Origin: Brevundimonas sp.
GTDB taxonomy: Bacteria; Pseudomonadota; Alphaproteobacteria; Caulobacterales; Caulobacteraceae
DNA: 64,000 nucleotides
Direction: 5' to 3'
NCBI RefSeq assembly: GCF_027484365.1
Contig: NZ_JAIXTC010000027.1
Location: 1-64,000 of the forward strand
Positions 43,734 through 51,411 of this stretch are shown here, one piece after another. A model generated the notes under the pieces. That model worked only from the letters and a program-made list of their open reading frames with translations, was not told where the DNA came from and searched no databases. The translations under genes were made by a program, and so were the position numbers. Position 1 is the stretch's first letter, and each line of letters starts with the position of its first letter.

Positions 43734-43745
43734 TCAATCATTTGA
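43734..43745. promoter_or_regulatory. LysR-box candidate before the region 4 TBDR
   Basis: TCAA-TCAT-TTGA lies within TTTCAATCATTTGACGA (43732-43748), nearly the same as the site at 36501. It is 107 bp before the TBDR start. TTGACG followed 17 bp later by TCAACG may be the promoter it overlaps, the same arrangement as at 36511. Confidence 0.55.
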
Positions 43746-43840
43746 CGATGGGACCTCGCCCAGTTCAACGATGACGCAACAACAACCGCTGCGCTTCGGA
43801 TGTGTCCGGGCGATGGCGGGAACGCAAATGGGGAGACACC

Positions 43841-46201
43841 ATGCAGTTTCACGTCAGCCGCCGCCTCATGGCCAGCGCCGCAATCCTCGTTCTCGCTGCG
43901 GCCGCCGCGCCCGCGTTCGCCCAGGACGTGGCCTCGCAATCCGAAGACACTGCGCAGGTCGAGGACATCATCGTCACGGCGCAGAAGCGCAGCCAGCGCC
44001 TGCAGGACGTGCCCCTCGCCGTCACGGCCCTGAGCGCCGAGACGCTCAGCAACTCCCAGATCACGGGGACCAGCGGTCTCGCCAACCTGGTGCCGTCCCT
44101 GACCTACACCCAGTCGACCAGCGACCTGAACAACAACGTCCGGATCCGCGGCGTCGGCACGGCCTTGTTCAACACCGGTCTGGAATCGGCCGTCTCCTTC
44201 GTTGTCGATGGCGTGGTCATGTCGCGTCAGGGTCAGGGTTTCCAGGAACTGATCGACATCGAGCGGGTCGAGGTTCTGCGCGGGCCGCAGGGCACCCTGT
44301 TCGGCAAGAACGCCACGGCGGGCGTGGTGAATGTCGTCACCCAGCGCCCCACCGACTACCTTTCCGGAGCGGCCGAGATCACTGCGGCCGAGCACGGAGA
44401 GTATCGTTTCAAGGGCACGATCGCCAGCCCGCTCACCGACACCCTCGGTGGGCGCCTCACCGGCTTTTACACCGATGATGAAGGCTATGTGCAGGACACC
44501 GGGACGGGCCAGACGGTGTACGGCAGCGAAGTCTTCGGTCTGCGCGGCAAGCTGGAATGGCAGCCCAGTGAAGACCTGAACCTGCTGGTCTCGGCGGACT
44601 ATCGCGAAAGCGACAGCACCTGCTGCCAACTCGTGCCCTATCAGACGACCAACACGGTGCTCGCGGGTATCCGCGCGCCGATCGTGGCGTCGCCAACGAA
44701 CCGTTCGGTGGAAACCGACGGGACGACCTTCGCCGACAGCAAGTCGTCGGGTGTGTCGCTTGAAGCCAACCTGTCCGTCGGTGACTACACCCTGACCTCG
44801 GTGACCGGTTATCGGACCTGGACGCTCGAGAACAATGTCGAGGTCGACGGCTTCCAGTCGGCGACGCCGCTCTATGTGCCGTTCGGCAACGGCTATTTCG
44901 GCATCAACGGCGGGGGGCTGGACATCGGCCAATTCACCCAGGAACTGCGTCTGACCTCGCCGTCCAATCAGCCGGTCGAGTACACGGTCGGCGTCTTCTA
45001 CTTCAACCTCGACCTGGATCGCGACTTCCGTCGCCGGGTCGGCGGCTGCGTAACCAATCCGGCCGCCTTCGGTCAGCCCTGCCCGACCTTCTTCTTCTCC
45101 TCCGCCGCACACACCGCCAATACACGGACGGAAAACGTGGCGGCGTTCGGCCAGGCGGAATGGCATCTGACCGATCAGCTTTCGGCCCTTTTCGGTGCCC
45201 GTTTGCAGCGTGAGACGGTGAGCTACGAGGGGCTGCGCTTGAACACGCCCCCGTTCGCTGGCGATCGTCTGCTCTTCGGGGCGTCCTCCGGTGGGGGAGA
45301 AGTCGCCGACACTGATCTGTCCGGCAAGTTGGGGCTTCAGTACCAGTTCAGTTCGCAGGCCCAGACCTATCTGACCTGGTCTCGCGGATATAAGGGCCGG
45401 GGCTACGATGTTGAGTTGACTGCAAATTTCTCGACCCAGGTGGCGGTCTTGCCGGAGACTGTAGAGGCCTGGGAGCTGGGCTACAAAGCCCAGGGGCTCG
45501 ACGGACGGCTGAGCGTCAACACGGCACTGTTTTACGCCGACTATCAAAACCTTCAGGTTCAATCGACGGTCGCTCCGAACGTATCGATCCCGACGAATGC
45601 CGGTTCCTCGGTCTCCAAGGGTGCTGAAGTGGAGTTCCAGTTCGCCCTCACGGATCGCATCAGCCTGAGCGGCGGCCTCACCTATGCGGACGCCACCTTC
45701 GATGCGACCGGTCTGTCATGCCCGTTGACCGCCCAGGCCGCCGCGATCACCCTCGCCGCCGGCCAGGCCCAGCCCGTGAACACCTGTTTCCGGATCGGCA
45801 ACGGCACCGCACAGAACGTGGTCGACGGCCGGCTTCCCAACGCGCCGAAATGGCGGGGTAATCTGTCGATCCGGTACGACGACACCATCCCCGGCACAGA
45901 TCTGAACGGCTTTATCCAACTGGCCGCCACCCGGCAGAGCGAGGTGACATTCTCGCTCGAGCAAGACCCGGGCCTGGTTCAGGATGGGTACGGCCTCGTC
46001 AATCTGACCGTCGGCGCCAGCACTGCGGATGATCGCTATACGCTCAGCCTCTTCGTTCGCAACCTGTTCGATCAGGACTTCGTAAACGGCATGCAGCGCG
46101 AGTCGATCGTCACCAATGCGGCCAACCCCGGCAACATCGCCTACTTCCCGGCCAAGGACGCCGAGCGCTATGCCGGCGTCACCTTGCGAGCAAGTTTCTA
46201 G
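43841..46201 (+). CDS. TonB-dependent outer-membrane receptor
   Basis: The 786-residue protein has a signal peptide ending near APAFAQD (about residue 27), the TonB-box-like VEDIIVTAQKRSQRLQDVPLAV start typical of a large sphingomonad/caulobacter clade, plug motifs (VVDGVVMSRQGQGFQELIDI, ERVEVLRGPQGTLFGKNATAGVVNVVTQ) and a barrel ending YAGVTLRASF. The start at 43841 has GGGGAG upstream. It probably imports the aromatic glycoside or aglycone used by the operon to its left, with which it shares an operator-like site. Confidence 0.93.
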   Translation: MQFHVSRRLMASAAILVLAAAAAPAFAQDVASQSEDTAQVEDIIVTAQKRSQRLQDVPLAVTALSAETLSNSQITGTSGLANLVPSLTYTQSTSDLNNNVRIRGVGTALFNTGLESAVSFVVDGVVMSRQGQGFQELIDIERVEVLRGPQGTLFGKNATAGVVNVVTQRPTDYLSGAAEITAAEHGEYRFKGTIASPLTDTLGGRLTGFYTDDEGYVQDTGTGQTVYGSEVFGLRGKLEWQPSEDLNLLVSADYRESDSTCCQLVPYQTTNTVLAGIRAPIVASPTNRSVETDGTTFADSKSSGVSLEANLSVGDYTLTSVTGYRTWTLENNVEVDGFQSATPLYVPFGNGYFGINGGGLDIGQFTQELRLTSPSNQPVEYTVGVFYFNLDLDRDFRRRVGGCVTNPAAFGQPCPTFFFSSAAHTANTRTENVAAFGQAEWHLTDQLSALFGARLQRETVSYEGLRLNTPPFAGDRLLFGASSGGGEVADTDLSGKLGLQYQFSSQAQTYLTWSRGYKGRGYDVELTANFSTQVAVLPETVEAWELGYKAQGLDGRLSVNTALFYADYQNLQVQSTVAPNVSIPTNAGSSVSKGAEVEFQFALTDRISLSGGLTYADATFDATGLSCPLTAQAAAITLAAGQAQPVNTCFRIGNGTAQNVVDGRLPNAPKWRGNLSIRYDDTIPGTDLNGFIQLAATRQSEVTFSLEQDPGLVQDGYGLVNLTVGASTADDRYTLSLFVRNLFDQDFVNGMQRESIVTNAANPGNIAYFPAKDAERYAGVTLRASF

Positions 46202-46224
46202 CTTCAATCCCTCCTGAACGCTTT

Positions 46225-46255
46225 GCCCCGAAGCCTCCAGCTTCGGGGCTTTTTT
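46225..46255 (+). terminator. Rho-independent terminator after the TBDR gene
   Basis: GCCCCGAAGC-ctcca-GCTTCGGGGC is a perfect 10-bp stem followed directly by six Ts, 24 bp after the stop codon. Confidence 0.92.
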
Positions 46256-46320
46256 CTGCGGGAACCAGGAGGACCAAGGCTACGGGGAGGAGCTTTTCCA
46301 ACCTTTTCTGTCGTTTCAAA

Positions 46321-46361
46321 GAATGGCGCTTGGGCGCAAATGGGTGGGGCAGGGGACGTCC
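46321..46361. repeat. Intergenic repeat, copy 3 (GCTTGGGCGC family)
   Basis: The 41-bp copy begins GAATGGCGCTTGGGCGCAAA and ends GGGGACGTCC, in the gap between the TBDR terminator and the convergent hypothetical gene. It matches copies at 26737 and 35362. Confidence 0.45.
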
Positions 46362-46486
46362 ACTCCTGAGTCAAGCGCGACCCCGGCAATGCCCGCTAAA
46401 TGACAACTGAACAATGACGGCGGTCCGCCTTCCCTGAGCTCTCAGGAAAGGCGGTAAGCCGACGGACTGGTGGTCATTCCCGGCAT

Positions 46487-47098
46487 TCAGCGCCGGAAGG
46501 TTTGGCGGGTCGCCGTCCCGCGCATGAAGTCCAGGATCGCTGAGTTCTCGATCCGCAGGGTGTTGTTGGCATAGGCGCGATCGTCATTGCAGGTGTTGCC
46601 ATCGATTGCGATGTCTGGATCGTAGCTGATGGCGACATCGACGTGACCGCCGAATTCGAAATCGTCGAAGGCGTTCGAGATCATGGGCGAGTCATAGCGG
46701 ATCATGCTGGCGCCCGCCCCGGCCGTGCCGGTCATGGACTGGTGGTTGCGGAAGTCACGACCGGTATTTCCGTTGTGGGCCAGCAGATTGACGCCCTGTT
46801 GACGGGGCCCCGATGTCCAGGCGGAGCGCCCGGCGTTGACGACCTCATAGCTGACGCTGACCTGCCCGCGACGGGCGCCTTTGGTCAGGGTGACGCTGGC
46901 GATCATGGGATCGACGTCGCAGGCGACGGGGCGAGGCGTGACGCCGCGGAGATCAGGCAGCCGGGCGCTTCCGGGCAGGGTATGCGCAGGCAAACGGGCA
47001 TTGTCCGGCAGGCGGTAGGTTTGGGCCTGGGTGCCGGTGCCGACGCCTGTCAGGCCGACAACAGTACAGATGGCGCCGATGGTAAGGGTGCTCTTCAT
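46487..47098 (-). CDS. Exported hypothetical protein
   Basis: A 203-residue protein with a signal peptide (CTVVGLTGVGTGTQAQT, cleavage near residue 25). The mature part is Gly/Asn rich with two or three cysteines (PVACDVDP, GNTCNDD) and predicted beta strands (ASVTLTKGARRGQVSVSYEVVN, HVDVAISYDPDIAIDG). No family was recognised; the beta pattern suggests an Ig-like or CARDB-type adhesion/binding domain. It stands alone, converging on the TBDR at 43841 and divergent from the gene-poor stretch leading to the IS6 element. Confidence 0.6.
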   Translation of the reverse strand: MKSTLTIGAICTVVGLTGVGTGTQAQTYRLPDNARLPAHTLPGSARLPDLRGVTPRPVACDVDPMIASVTLTKGARRGQVSVSYEVVNAGRSAWTSGPRQQGVNLLAHNGNTGRDFRNHQSMTGTAGAGASMIRYDSPMISNAFDDFEFGGHVDVAISYDPDIAIDGNTCNDDRAYANNTLRIENSAILDFMRGTATRQTFRR

Positions 47099-47652
47099 GG
47101 CTTGGTCCTCAAGGCCGTGATTGGCCTGAGGTGATGGTTAACCAACGGTCTCTGAACGCCGTCCGGCGGTCGCAGTTGTGGCTTGTTCATGTTCGCGGTG
47201 TGGCGAGGTCGCGGAGAGAGCCGCCCCTGACTTAAGCAAGACGCGGCGAGTGAAATCGTCAGAACGCGTCTTCGGACTGGACTGGCGCTGCTGAGCAAGC
47301 GGCCGTGATGACGCTCACGCCCGGCCGTCCGGGCCTGGCTCAGTCGGGCGCGACACCGCGCTCGCTGACCCAAGGAACGATCCCCATGCCTCGCAAACCT
47401 CAGGCTGATGCCCCCTTCGCAACCCCGCGCGCCCGGAGCGAATAAGGCTCGAATAGACGGCACTCTTCTCGCTGCAAGCCACGGAAATGTCCGTGCTGAG
47501 TTAACGCGAAAAAGACCGGGATGTTTTCTTGCGGTAACACGCAGAATGTTACTATTTTTTGGGCGGCGCGGGACTTCACTTTCTGATGCTGGTCAACATC
47601 AATAACTTTACAGTAACTAATCGGACCGTGAAGTTATTGATGGTGGACTGGC
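47099..47652. other. Gene-poor stretch left of the IS6-family element
   Basis: This 554-bp stretch has no convincing gene. At 47386 a short frame (MPRKPQADAPFATPRARSE, 19 codons, with AAGGA upstream) could be a remnant start of a lost gene. The last 200 bp are AT-richer than the surroundings and contain a perfect 12-bp inverted repeat (47597-47608 with 47631-47642). Confidence 0.35.
47597..47642. repeat. 12-bp perfect inverted repeat beside the IS6-family element
   Basis: CATCAATAACTT (47597-47608) and AAGTTATTGATG (47631-47642) are exact complements separated by 22 bp. They lie 11 bp left of the IS left end, so they could be a regulatory site interrupted from its gene, or the end of another mobile element. 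Confidence 0.5.
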
Positions 47653-48464
47653 GGTGCTGTCAGTCCAATGCTAACTCGTCTCCACTGAAGAGCCGAAAGG
47701 CGATGTGGAACAGTGAGTTATGCGGCGGCTTTCGTTCAAGCGTTATCGGCATAAGGCGGAGGTCATCCGTCAGGCAGTTTGGCTCTACTTCCGCTTCTCG
47801 CTCAGCCTTCGTGACGTCGAGGAGATCCTCGCGGAGAGGGGTGTGGACGTCTCCTACGAAGCCATCCGGATGTGGGTTCGCAAGTTCGGACCGCAGATCG
47901 CCAGGAACCTGAAGCGGCTCCGGCCGGCACCTTCGTCGCGTTGGCATCTGGACGAGATGGTCAGCCGGATCGGTGGCCGGCACATGTATCTCTGGCGAGC
48001 GGTAGATGACGAAGGCGAGGTGTTGGCGACCACTGTTGCTAAACGACGTGACGCTGCCACGGCCACATCGTTCATTCAGAAGCTACTTAGGGATCAGCCC
48101 GTTAGTCCGACGGCCATCGTAACGGACGGGCTCAGGTCGTACGTCTCAGCCGTTGATGCCCTGGGCCTTGCAGACCTCCATCACCCAGGGCAGCTGAGGG
48201 AAAACAATCGAGTCGAAAACTCCCATTTGCCGATCCGTCAGCGCGAGCGGCGGATGCAAGGGTTCAAGTCTCAGCCCTCAGCGCAGCGGTTCCTGACCAC
48301 GCACGCGGCCGTCTACAACACCTTTTACACGCAGCGGCATCTGGCCTCTCGACCGACCATGAAACTCCTCCGCGCGGCCGCTCATCAGGTCTGGCGAGTC
48401 GCCGTCGCATGATTGTGGGCGGGGCAACTACTCGCGTTTTCGCCGAACTTAAGTTGACAACACT
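47653..48464 (+). mobile_element. IS6-family insertion sequence
   Basis: About 810 bp containing a single transposase gene. Left end GGTGCTGTCAGTCCAA (47653-47668) and right end AGTGTTGTCAACTTAA (complement of 48449-48464) share 11 of 16 bases, including the TGTCA and AA typical of IS6 ends. No 8-bp target duplication was seen, which is common when IS6 elements act through cointegrates and recombination. The right end directly abuts a TCAA-N4-TTGA box of the gallate cluster. Confidence 0.75.
47720..48412 (+). CDS. IS6-family DDE transposase
   Basis: The protein (230 residues) has an N-terminal HTH (SLSLRDVEEILAERGVDVSY, AIRMWVRKFGPQIARNLKR) and the catalytic triad Asp78 (WHLDEM), Asp136 (IVTDGLRSY) and Glu166 (NNRVENSH). 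The following RQRERRMQGFKS is the IS6 signature after the glutamate. The length is normal for the family, so it appears intact and potentially active. It catalyses replicative transposition and cointegrate formation, and can capture or move neighbouring catabolic genes. Confidence 0.95.
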   Translation: MRRLSFKRYRHKAEVIRQAVWLYFRFSLSLRDVEEILAERGVDVSYEAIRMWVRKFGPQIARNLKRLRPAPSSRWHLDEMVSRIGGRHMYLWRAVDDEGEVLATTVAKRRDAATATSFIQKLLRDQPVSPTAIVTDGLRSYVSAVDALGLADLHHPGQLRENNRVENSHLPIRQRERRMQGFKSQPSAQRFLTTHAAVYNTFYTQRHLASRPTMKLLRAAAHQVWRVAVA

Positions 48465-48466
48465 AA

Positions 48467-48478
48467 TCAACGTATTGA
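48467..48478. promoter_or_regulatory. TCAA-N4-TTGA box before the exported hydrolase
   Basis: TCAA-CGTA-TTGA, preceded by AA and followed by GTGA, 94 bp before the hydrolase start. The core is identical to the box at 59510. It begins 2 bp after the IS6 right end. Confidence 0.55.
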
Positions 48479-48560
48479 GTGATTTACCGCCCAGTTTGCT
48501 CTGGGTTGCGACGTAGACGCGGTCGACTTGATACGCGCGAGGTCTTCGGGGGTTCGGGCG

Positions 48561-49574
48561 ATGAAGGTATCACGCCGCCAAGCAGCTGGCACACTGATGG
48601 CCTTGGCCGTTCCGGTCAAAGCATCCTCCCTTGCAGTGCCTCAAGGATCGACGCCCCTGCGCCAATTCAGCCGCTTCACCACCGGACGGGCCAACCCGCG
48701 AGTAGCCTCGGTTTTCTACGACGTCCTAGAGCCCGCGAGCGGTCCGACTCGATCGGCGATCGTAATGGTTCATGGCGGAGCCCACACGGGCGGCTGCTAC
48801 CTTTCTACGCCAGACGGCCGACCTGGCTGGGCCCGGTATTTTGCATCACAGGGACACCGTGTTTTCGTGCCGGACTGGCCCGGGATGGGGCGAAGCGGCG
48901 GGGTGGCATTGGACGAGCTTGGAGGGCAAGCCGTTTGCACGGGCCTGTCCAACGTCATCGAGGCGGCCGGGGAGCCTGTAATCCTGATGACCCACTCGAT
49001 GGCCGGAGCGTTCGGCTGGCAGCTAGTCGAGAGCTGCGGCAGTCGCATCCTTAAGGTCGTCGCAATCGCACCGGCCCCTCCAGGAAACATTCAACCCGCC
49101 GCGAGGGTGCTTGAGCGAGGGGAGGGTTTCATCGTCGTTGAACAACCGACGGGCCCCTACCGTGTGAACCTGCAGTCCATGGCGATGCCGGACCTGGGAT
49201 GGGCGCGGCGCAAGCTCATTGGCAGCGGTGGTCGATTCCCAATCGAAACGGCGGATCGATATCTCGCGTCACTGGCCGCAACGCCGCCACTGCTCGTACT
49301 TGAGCGCGTTAACGCGGATTCGAGACAGCTGAAGGTGAATGATTTCGCGAACTTTAGGGGCAAACGAATGCTGATCGTGATCGGCACTTCCGATCCGGAC
49401 CATACCGAAACCACTGACGAGCCTACCGTTCGCTGGCTCAACCAGAATGGGGCCCGTGCCGAGATGCTCAGGCTGGCGTCCTTGGGCATAGAGGGCAATG
49501 GCCATATGATGATGCTCGAGAACAACAGCGACGAGGTCGCTGCGCATCTCGCAGCCTGGATGTCGGACGAATGA
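48561..49574 (+). CDS. Exported alpha/beta hydrolase (candidate aromatic ester hydrolase)
   Basis: The 337-residue protein begins with a Tat-like leader (SRRQAAGTLMALAVPVKASSLA), pointing to the periplasm. The hydrolase core is VMVHGGAHTGGCY (oxyanion loop), FVPDWPGMGRSGG, the nucleophile elbow LMTHSMAGAFG with Ser146, and a C-terminal GNGHMMMLE histidine. It has its own TCAA-N4-TTGA box, like the gallate dioxygenase and TBDR genes, so it is probably co-induced; hydrolysis of a gallate ester (tannase-like) is a reasonable guess but rests on context only. The stop abuts the ligU stop on the other strand. Confidence 0.85.
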   Translation: MKVSRRQAAGTLMALAVPVKASSLAVPQGSTPLRQFSRFTTGRANPRVASVFYDVLEPASGPTRSAIVMVHGGAHTGGCYLSTPDGRPGWARYFASQGHRVFVPDWPGMGRSGGVALDELGGQAVCTGLSNVIEAAGEPVILMTHSMAGAFGWQLVESCGSRILKVVAIAPAPPGNIQPAARVLERGEGFIVVEQPTGPYRVNLQSMAMPDLGWARRKLIGSGGRFPIETADRYLASLAATPPLLVLERVNADSRQLKVNDFANFRGKRMLIVIGTSDPDHTETTDEPTVRWLNQNGARAEMLRLASLGIEGNGHMMMLENNSDEVAAHLAAWMSDE

Positions 49575-50648
49575 TCAGTTGTGTCGGTAGATCCTACCGT
49601 CCATGAGTTTTCGCGCGGTTCGAAGCAAGGCGGCGCTGACGACCGCTCCAGCCGCGTCCAATCCCATCACACAGGTCATTTCGCCTGTCGGGTGTTCCAC
49701 GGACAGGGTCTTGCGGCGGCCTTGGGGGACGACGGCGACCTCGGCGGCGGGCGAACCCTCCATCAGGCAGGCCGTGGCGACGCTGACGGCGCCCAGAACG
49801 CCAATGGAGGCGTGGGCGCGCTTCGGAATGAAGCTGCGAACCGTCACGGCGCCACCGTTCCGGGGCGGGGCGACCAGCATCATCTTGGGCACGGACTTAT
49901 CTGCCACGTCGCCCAGATTCATCATTGGTCCGACGATCAGCCGGATCGCTTCGATTCTGGCCTTCAGCCTTTCATCGGCGTCAAGTTCCTCGCGCGTTTC
50001 GTAGCCGCTCGCGCCGACGTCTTCGGCCTTGAAGACGACGCAGGGCATGCCGTTGTCGATGAGGGTGACGCGCACGCCGTTGATCTCGTCGACGGCGTTT
50101 CCAGTCGGCAGCAGAGCGCCGCAGCTGGATCCCGCGGTGTCGCGAAACTCGAGAGGTATGGGCGCGGCCGTTCCAGGCACTCCGTCGATTCGGGCGTCAC
50201 CGGCGTAGGTCACGACGCCCGACGGCGTGTTCACCGACGCGACCGCGATCTGGCCGGTGTTGACCATGAAGATGGTGACGGCTGTCTCGTCGCCTGTCGT
50301 GGCGACCAAGCCGCGTTCGATGGCGAAAGGGCCGATGCCGGCAAGGATGTTGCCGCAGTTCTGAGCGTCCGTAACGATGGCCTTGTCCACGAACACCTGC
50401 AGGAACAGGTAGTCTACGTCCACGCCGTCACGATCCGATTTCGAGACCACGGCGACCTTTGAGGTCAGCGGGTCGGCGCCGCCCATACCGTCGATCTGGC
50501 ACGGATCGGGCGAGCCCATGATCCGCAGCAGAAACGCGTCACGCTCCTCAGTATCTGTGGGCAGATCGTCCTTGAGGAAATAGCCTCCTTTGGACGTGCC
50601 GCCCCGCATCCACATCACCGGCGCGGATGTGCGCAGATGGTCAGACAT
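49575..50648 (-). CDS. ligU: 4-Oxalomesaconate tautomerase (PrpF family)
   Basis: The 357-residue protein has the PrpF/LigU pattern: [14 protein letters not shown] at the N-terminus, [16 protein letters not shown], the [18 protein letters not shown] segment with the active-site cysteine region, and the [19 protein letters not shown] stretch. LigU/GalD converts the keto and enol forms of 4-oxalomesaconate, the product of gallate ring opening, for the hydratase LigJ. It overlaps the upstream aldolase gene by 8 bp on the minus strand. The length matches LigU and GalD. Confidence 0.92.
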   Translation of the reverse strand: MSDHLRTSAPVMWMRGGTSKGGYFLKDDLPTDTEERDAFLLRIMGSPDPCQIDGMGGADPLTSKVAVVSKSDRDGVDVDYLFLQVFVDKAIVTDAQNCGNILAGIGPFAIERGLVATTGDETAVTIFMVNTGQIAVASVNTPSGVVTYAGDARIDGVPGTAAPIPLEFRDTAGSSCGALLPTGNAVDEINGVRVTLIDNGMPCVVFKAEDVGASGYETREELDADERLKARIEAIRLIVGPMMNLGDVADKSVPKMMLVAPPRNGGAVTVRSFIPKRAHASIGVLGAVSVATACLMEGSPAAEVAVVPQGRRKTLSVEHPTGEMTCVMGLDAAGAVVSAALLRTARKLMDGRIYRHN

Positions 50649-51315
50649 ACTTCAGGCCCATCTGCTCCAGCTTGCCGCGCATGTCATAGATGTCGAGGCC
50701 GAGTTCGCCAGCGGCGAGGCGGGCGCGCTTGGATTCCTCCAGAGATTCCCGGGCCTGGGCCTTTTTCAGCACCTCCGCCGCGTCGGCGCGGGGGACGATG
50801 CAGACACCGTCATCATCGGCGATGACGACATCTCCGGGATTCACTACGGTGCCTGCGCAGACGATCGGCACGTTGACGGAACCGAGCGTGGCTTTGATTG
50901 TGCCCTGGGCGTGGACGGCCTTCGACCAGACCGGAAAGTTCATTTGTGTCAGGTCGCGCACGTCGCGGACGCCGGCGTCGATGATGAGGCCTCGGCATTT
51001 GCGCGCCTGGGCGGAAGTTGCGAGGAGATCCCCAAAATAGCCGTCGGTGCAGGGGCTGGTCGGGGCGAGCACGAGCACGTCGCCCTCCTGAAGTTGCTCG
51101 ATGGCTACGTGTATCATCCAGTTGTCGCCGGGCGGCGCGGAGATCGTCACTGCGGATCCGGCGATCCTGGCGCCGACGTATATCGGGCGCATGTGATGGG
51201 CCATCAGACCGGTCCGACCCTGGGCCTCGTGGACCGTGGCGACGCCGCACGCCGCGAGGCCATCGACCGTCTCGAGTGCGCAGCGGACGATTTTGGTAGC
51301 GACGATTCCGGCCAT
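50641..51315 (-). CDS. ligK: 4-Carboxy-4-hydroxy-2-oxoadipate aldolase
   Basis: The 224-residue protein belongs to the RraA-like class II aldolases: [10 protein letters not shown]-type N-terminal region, [59 protein letters not shown] (Arg and Asp of the metal/substrate site) and [17 protein letters not shown]. LigK/GalC splits 4-carboxy-4-hydroxy-2-oxoadipate into pyruvate and oxaloacetate, the final step of gallate breakdown. The start at 51315 is preceded by GGAGGAGG; an upstream ATG at 51381 would add a non-conserved extension. It is divergent from the LysR gene across a 96-bp region. Confidence 0.92.
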   Translation of the reverse strand: MAGIVATKIVRCALETVDGLAACGVATVHEAQGRTGLMAHHMRPIYVGARIAGSAVTISAPPGDNWMIHVAIEQLQEGDVLVLAPTSPCTDGYFGDLLATSAQARKCRGLIIDAGVRDVRDLTQMNFPVWSKAVHAQGTIKATLGSVNVPIVCAGTVVNPGDVVIADDDGVCIVPRADAAEVLKKAQARESLEESKRARLAAGELGLDIYDMRGKLEQMGLKYV

Positions 51316-51386
51316 AGTGCCTCCTCCAACTAAATGCTTGTTGACGGCGGCCCAGAGTAAAAACCAACGCGAAGGCTGCACGATCT

Positions 51387-51402
51387 ATTAGTTTTTGTTA
51401 AT
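51387..51402. promoter_or_regulatory. ATTA-N8-TAAT dyad between ligK and lysR
   Basis: ATTA-gtttttgt-TAAT lies 10 bp before the lysR start and fits the T-N11-A pattern of LysR-type binding sites. A full TCAA-N4-TTGA box is missing in this region; only TTGACGG (51341-51347) resembles its right half. The regulator may bind here to control itself and ligKU. Confidence 0.4.
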
Positions 51403-51411
51403 GGCAATGTT

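Noticed and set aside
47386-47445. 19-codon frame with ribosome-binding site (MPRKPQADAPFATPRARSE)
   Set aside because: Too short to call; it could be the remnant N-terminus of a lost gene but nothing continues it.
47593-47605. Possible extra TCAA box left of the IS (TCAACATCAATAA)
   Set aside because: It has only the left half; the TTGA half at the right spacing is absent.
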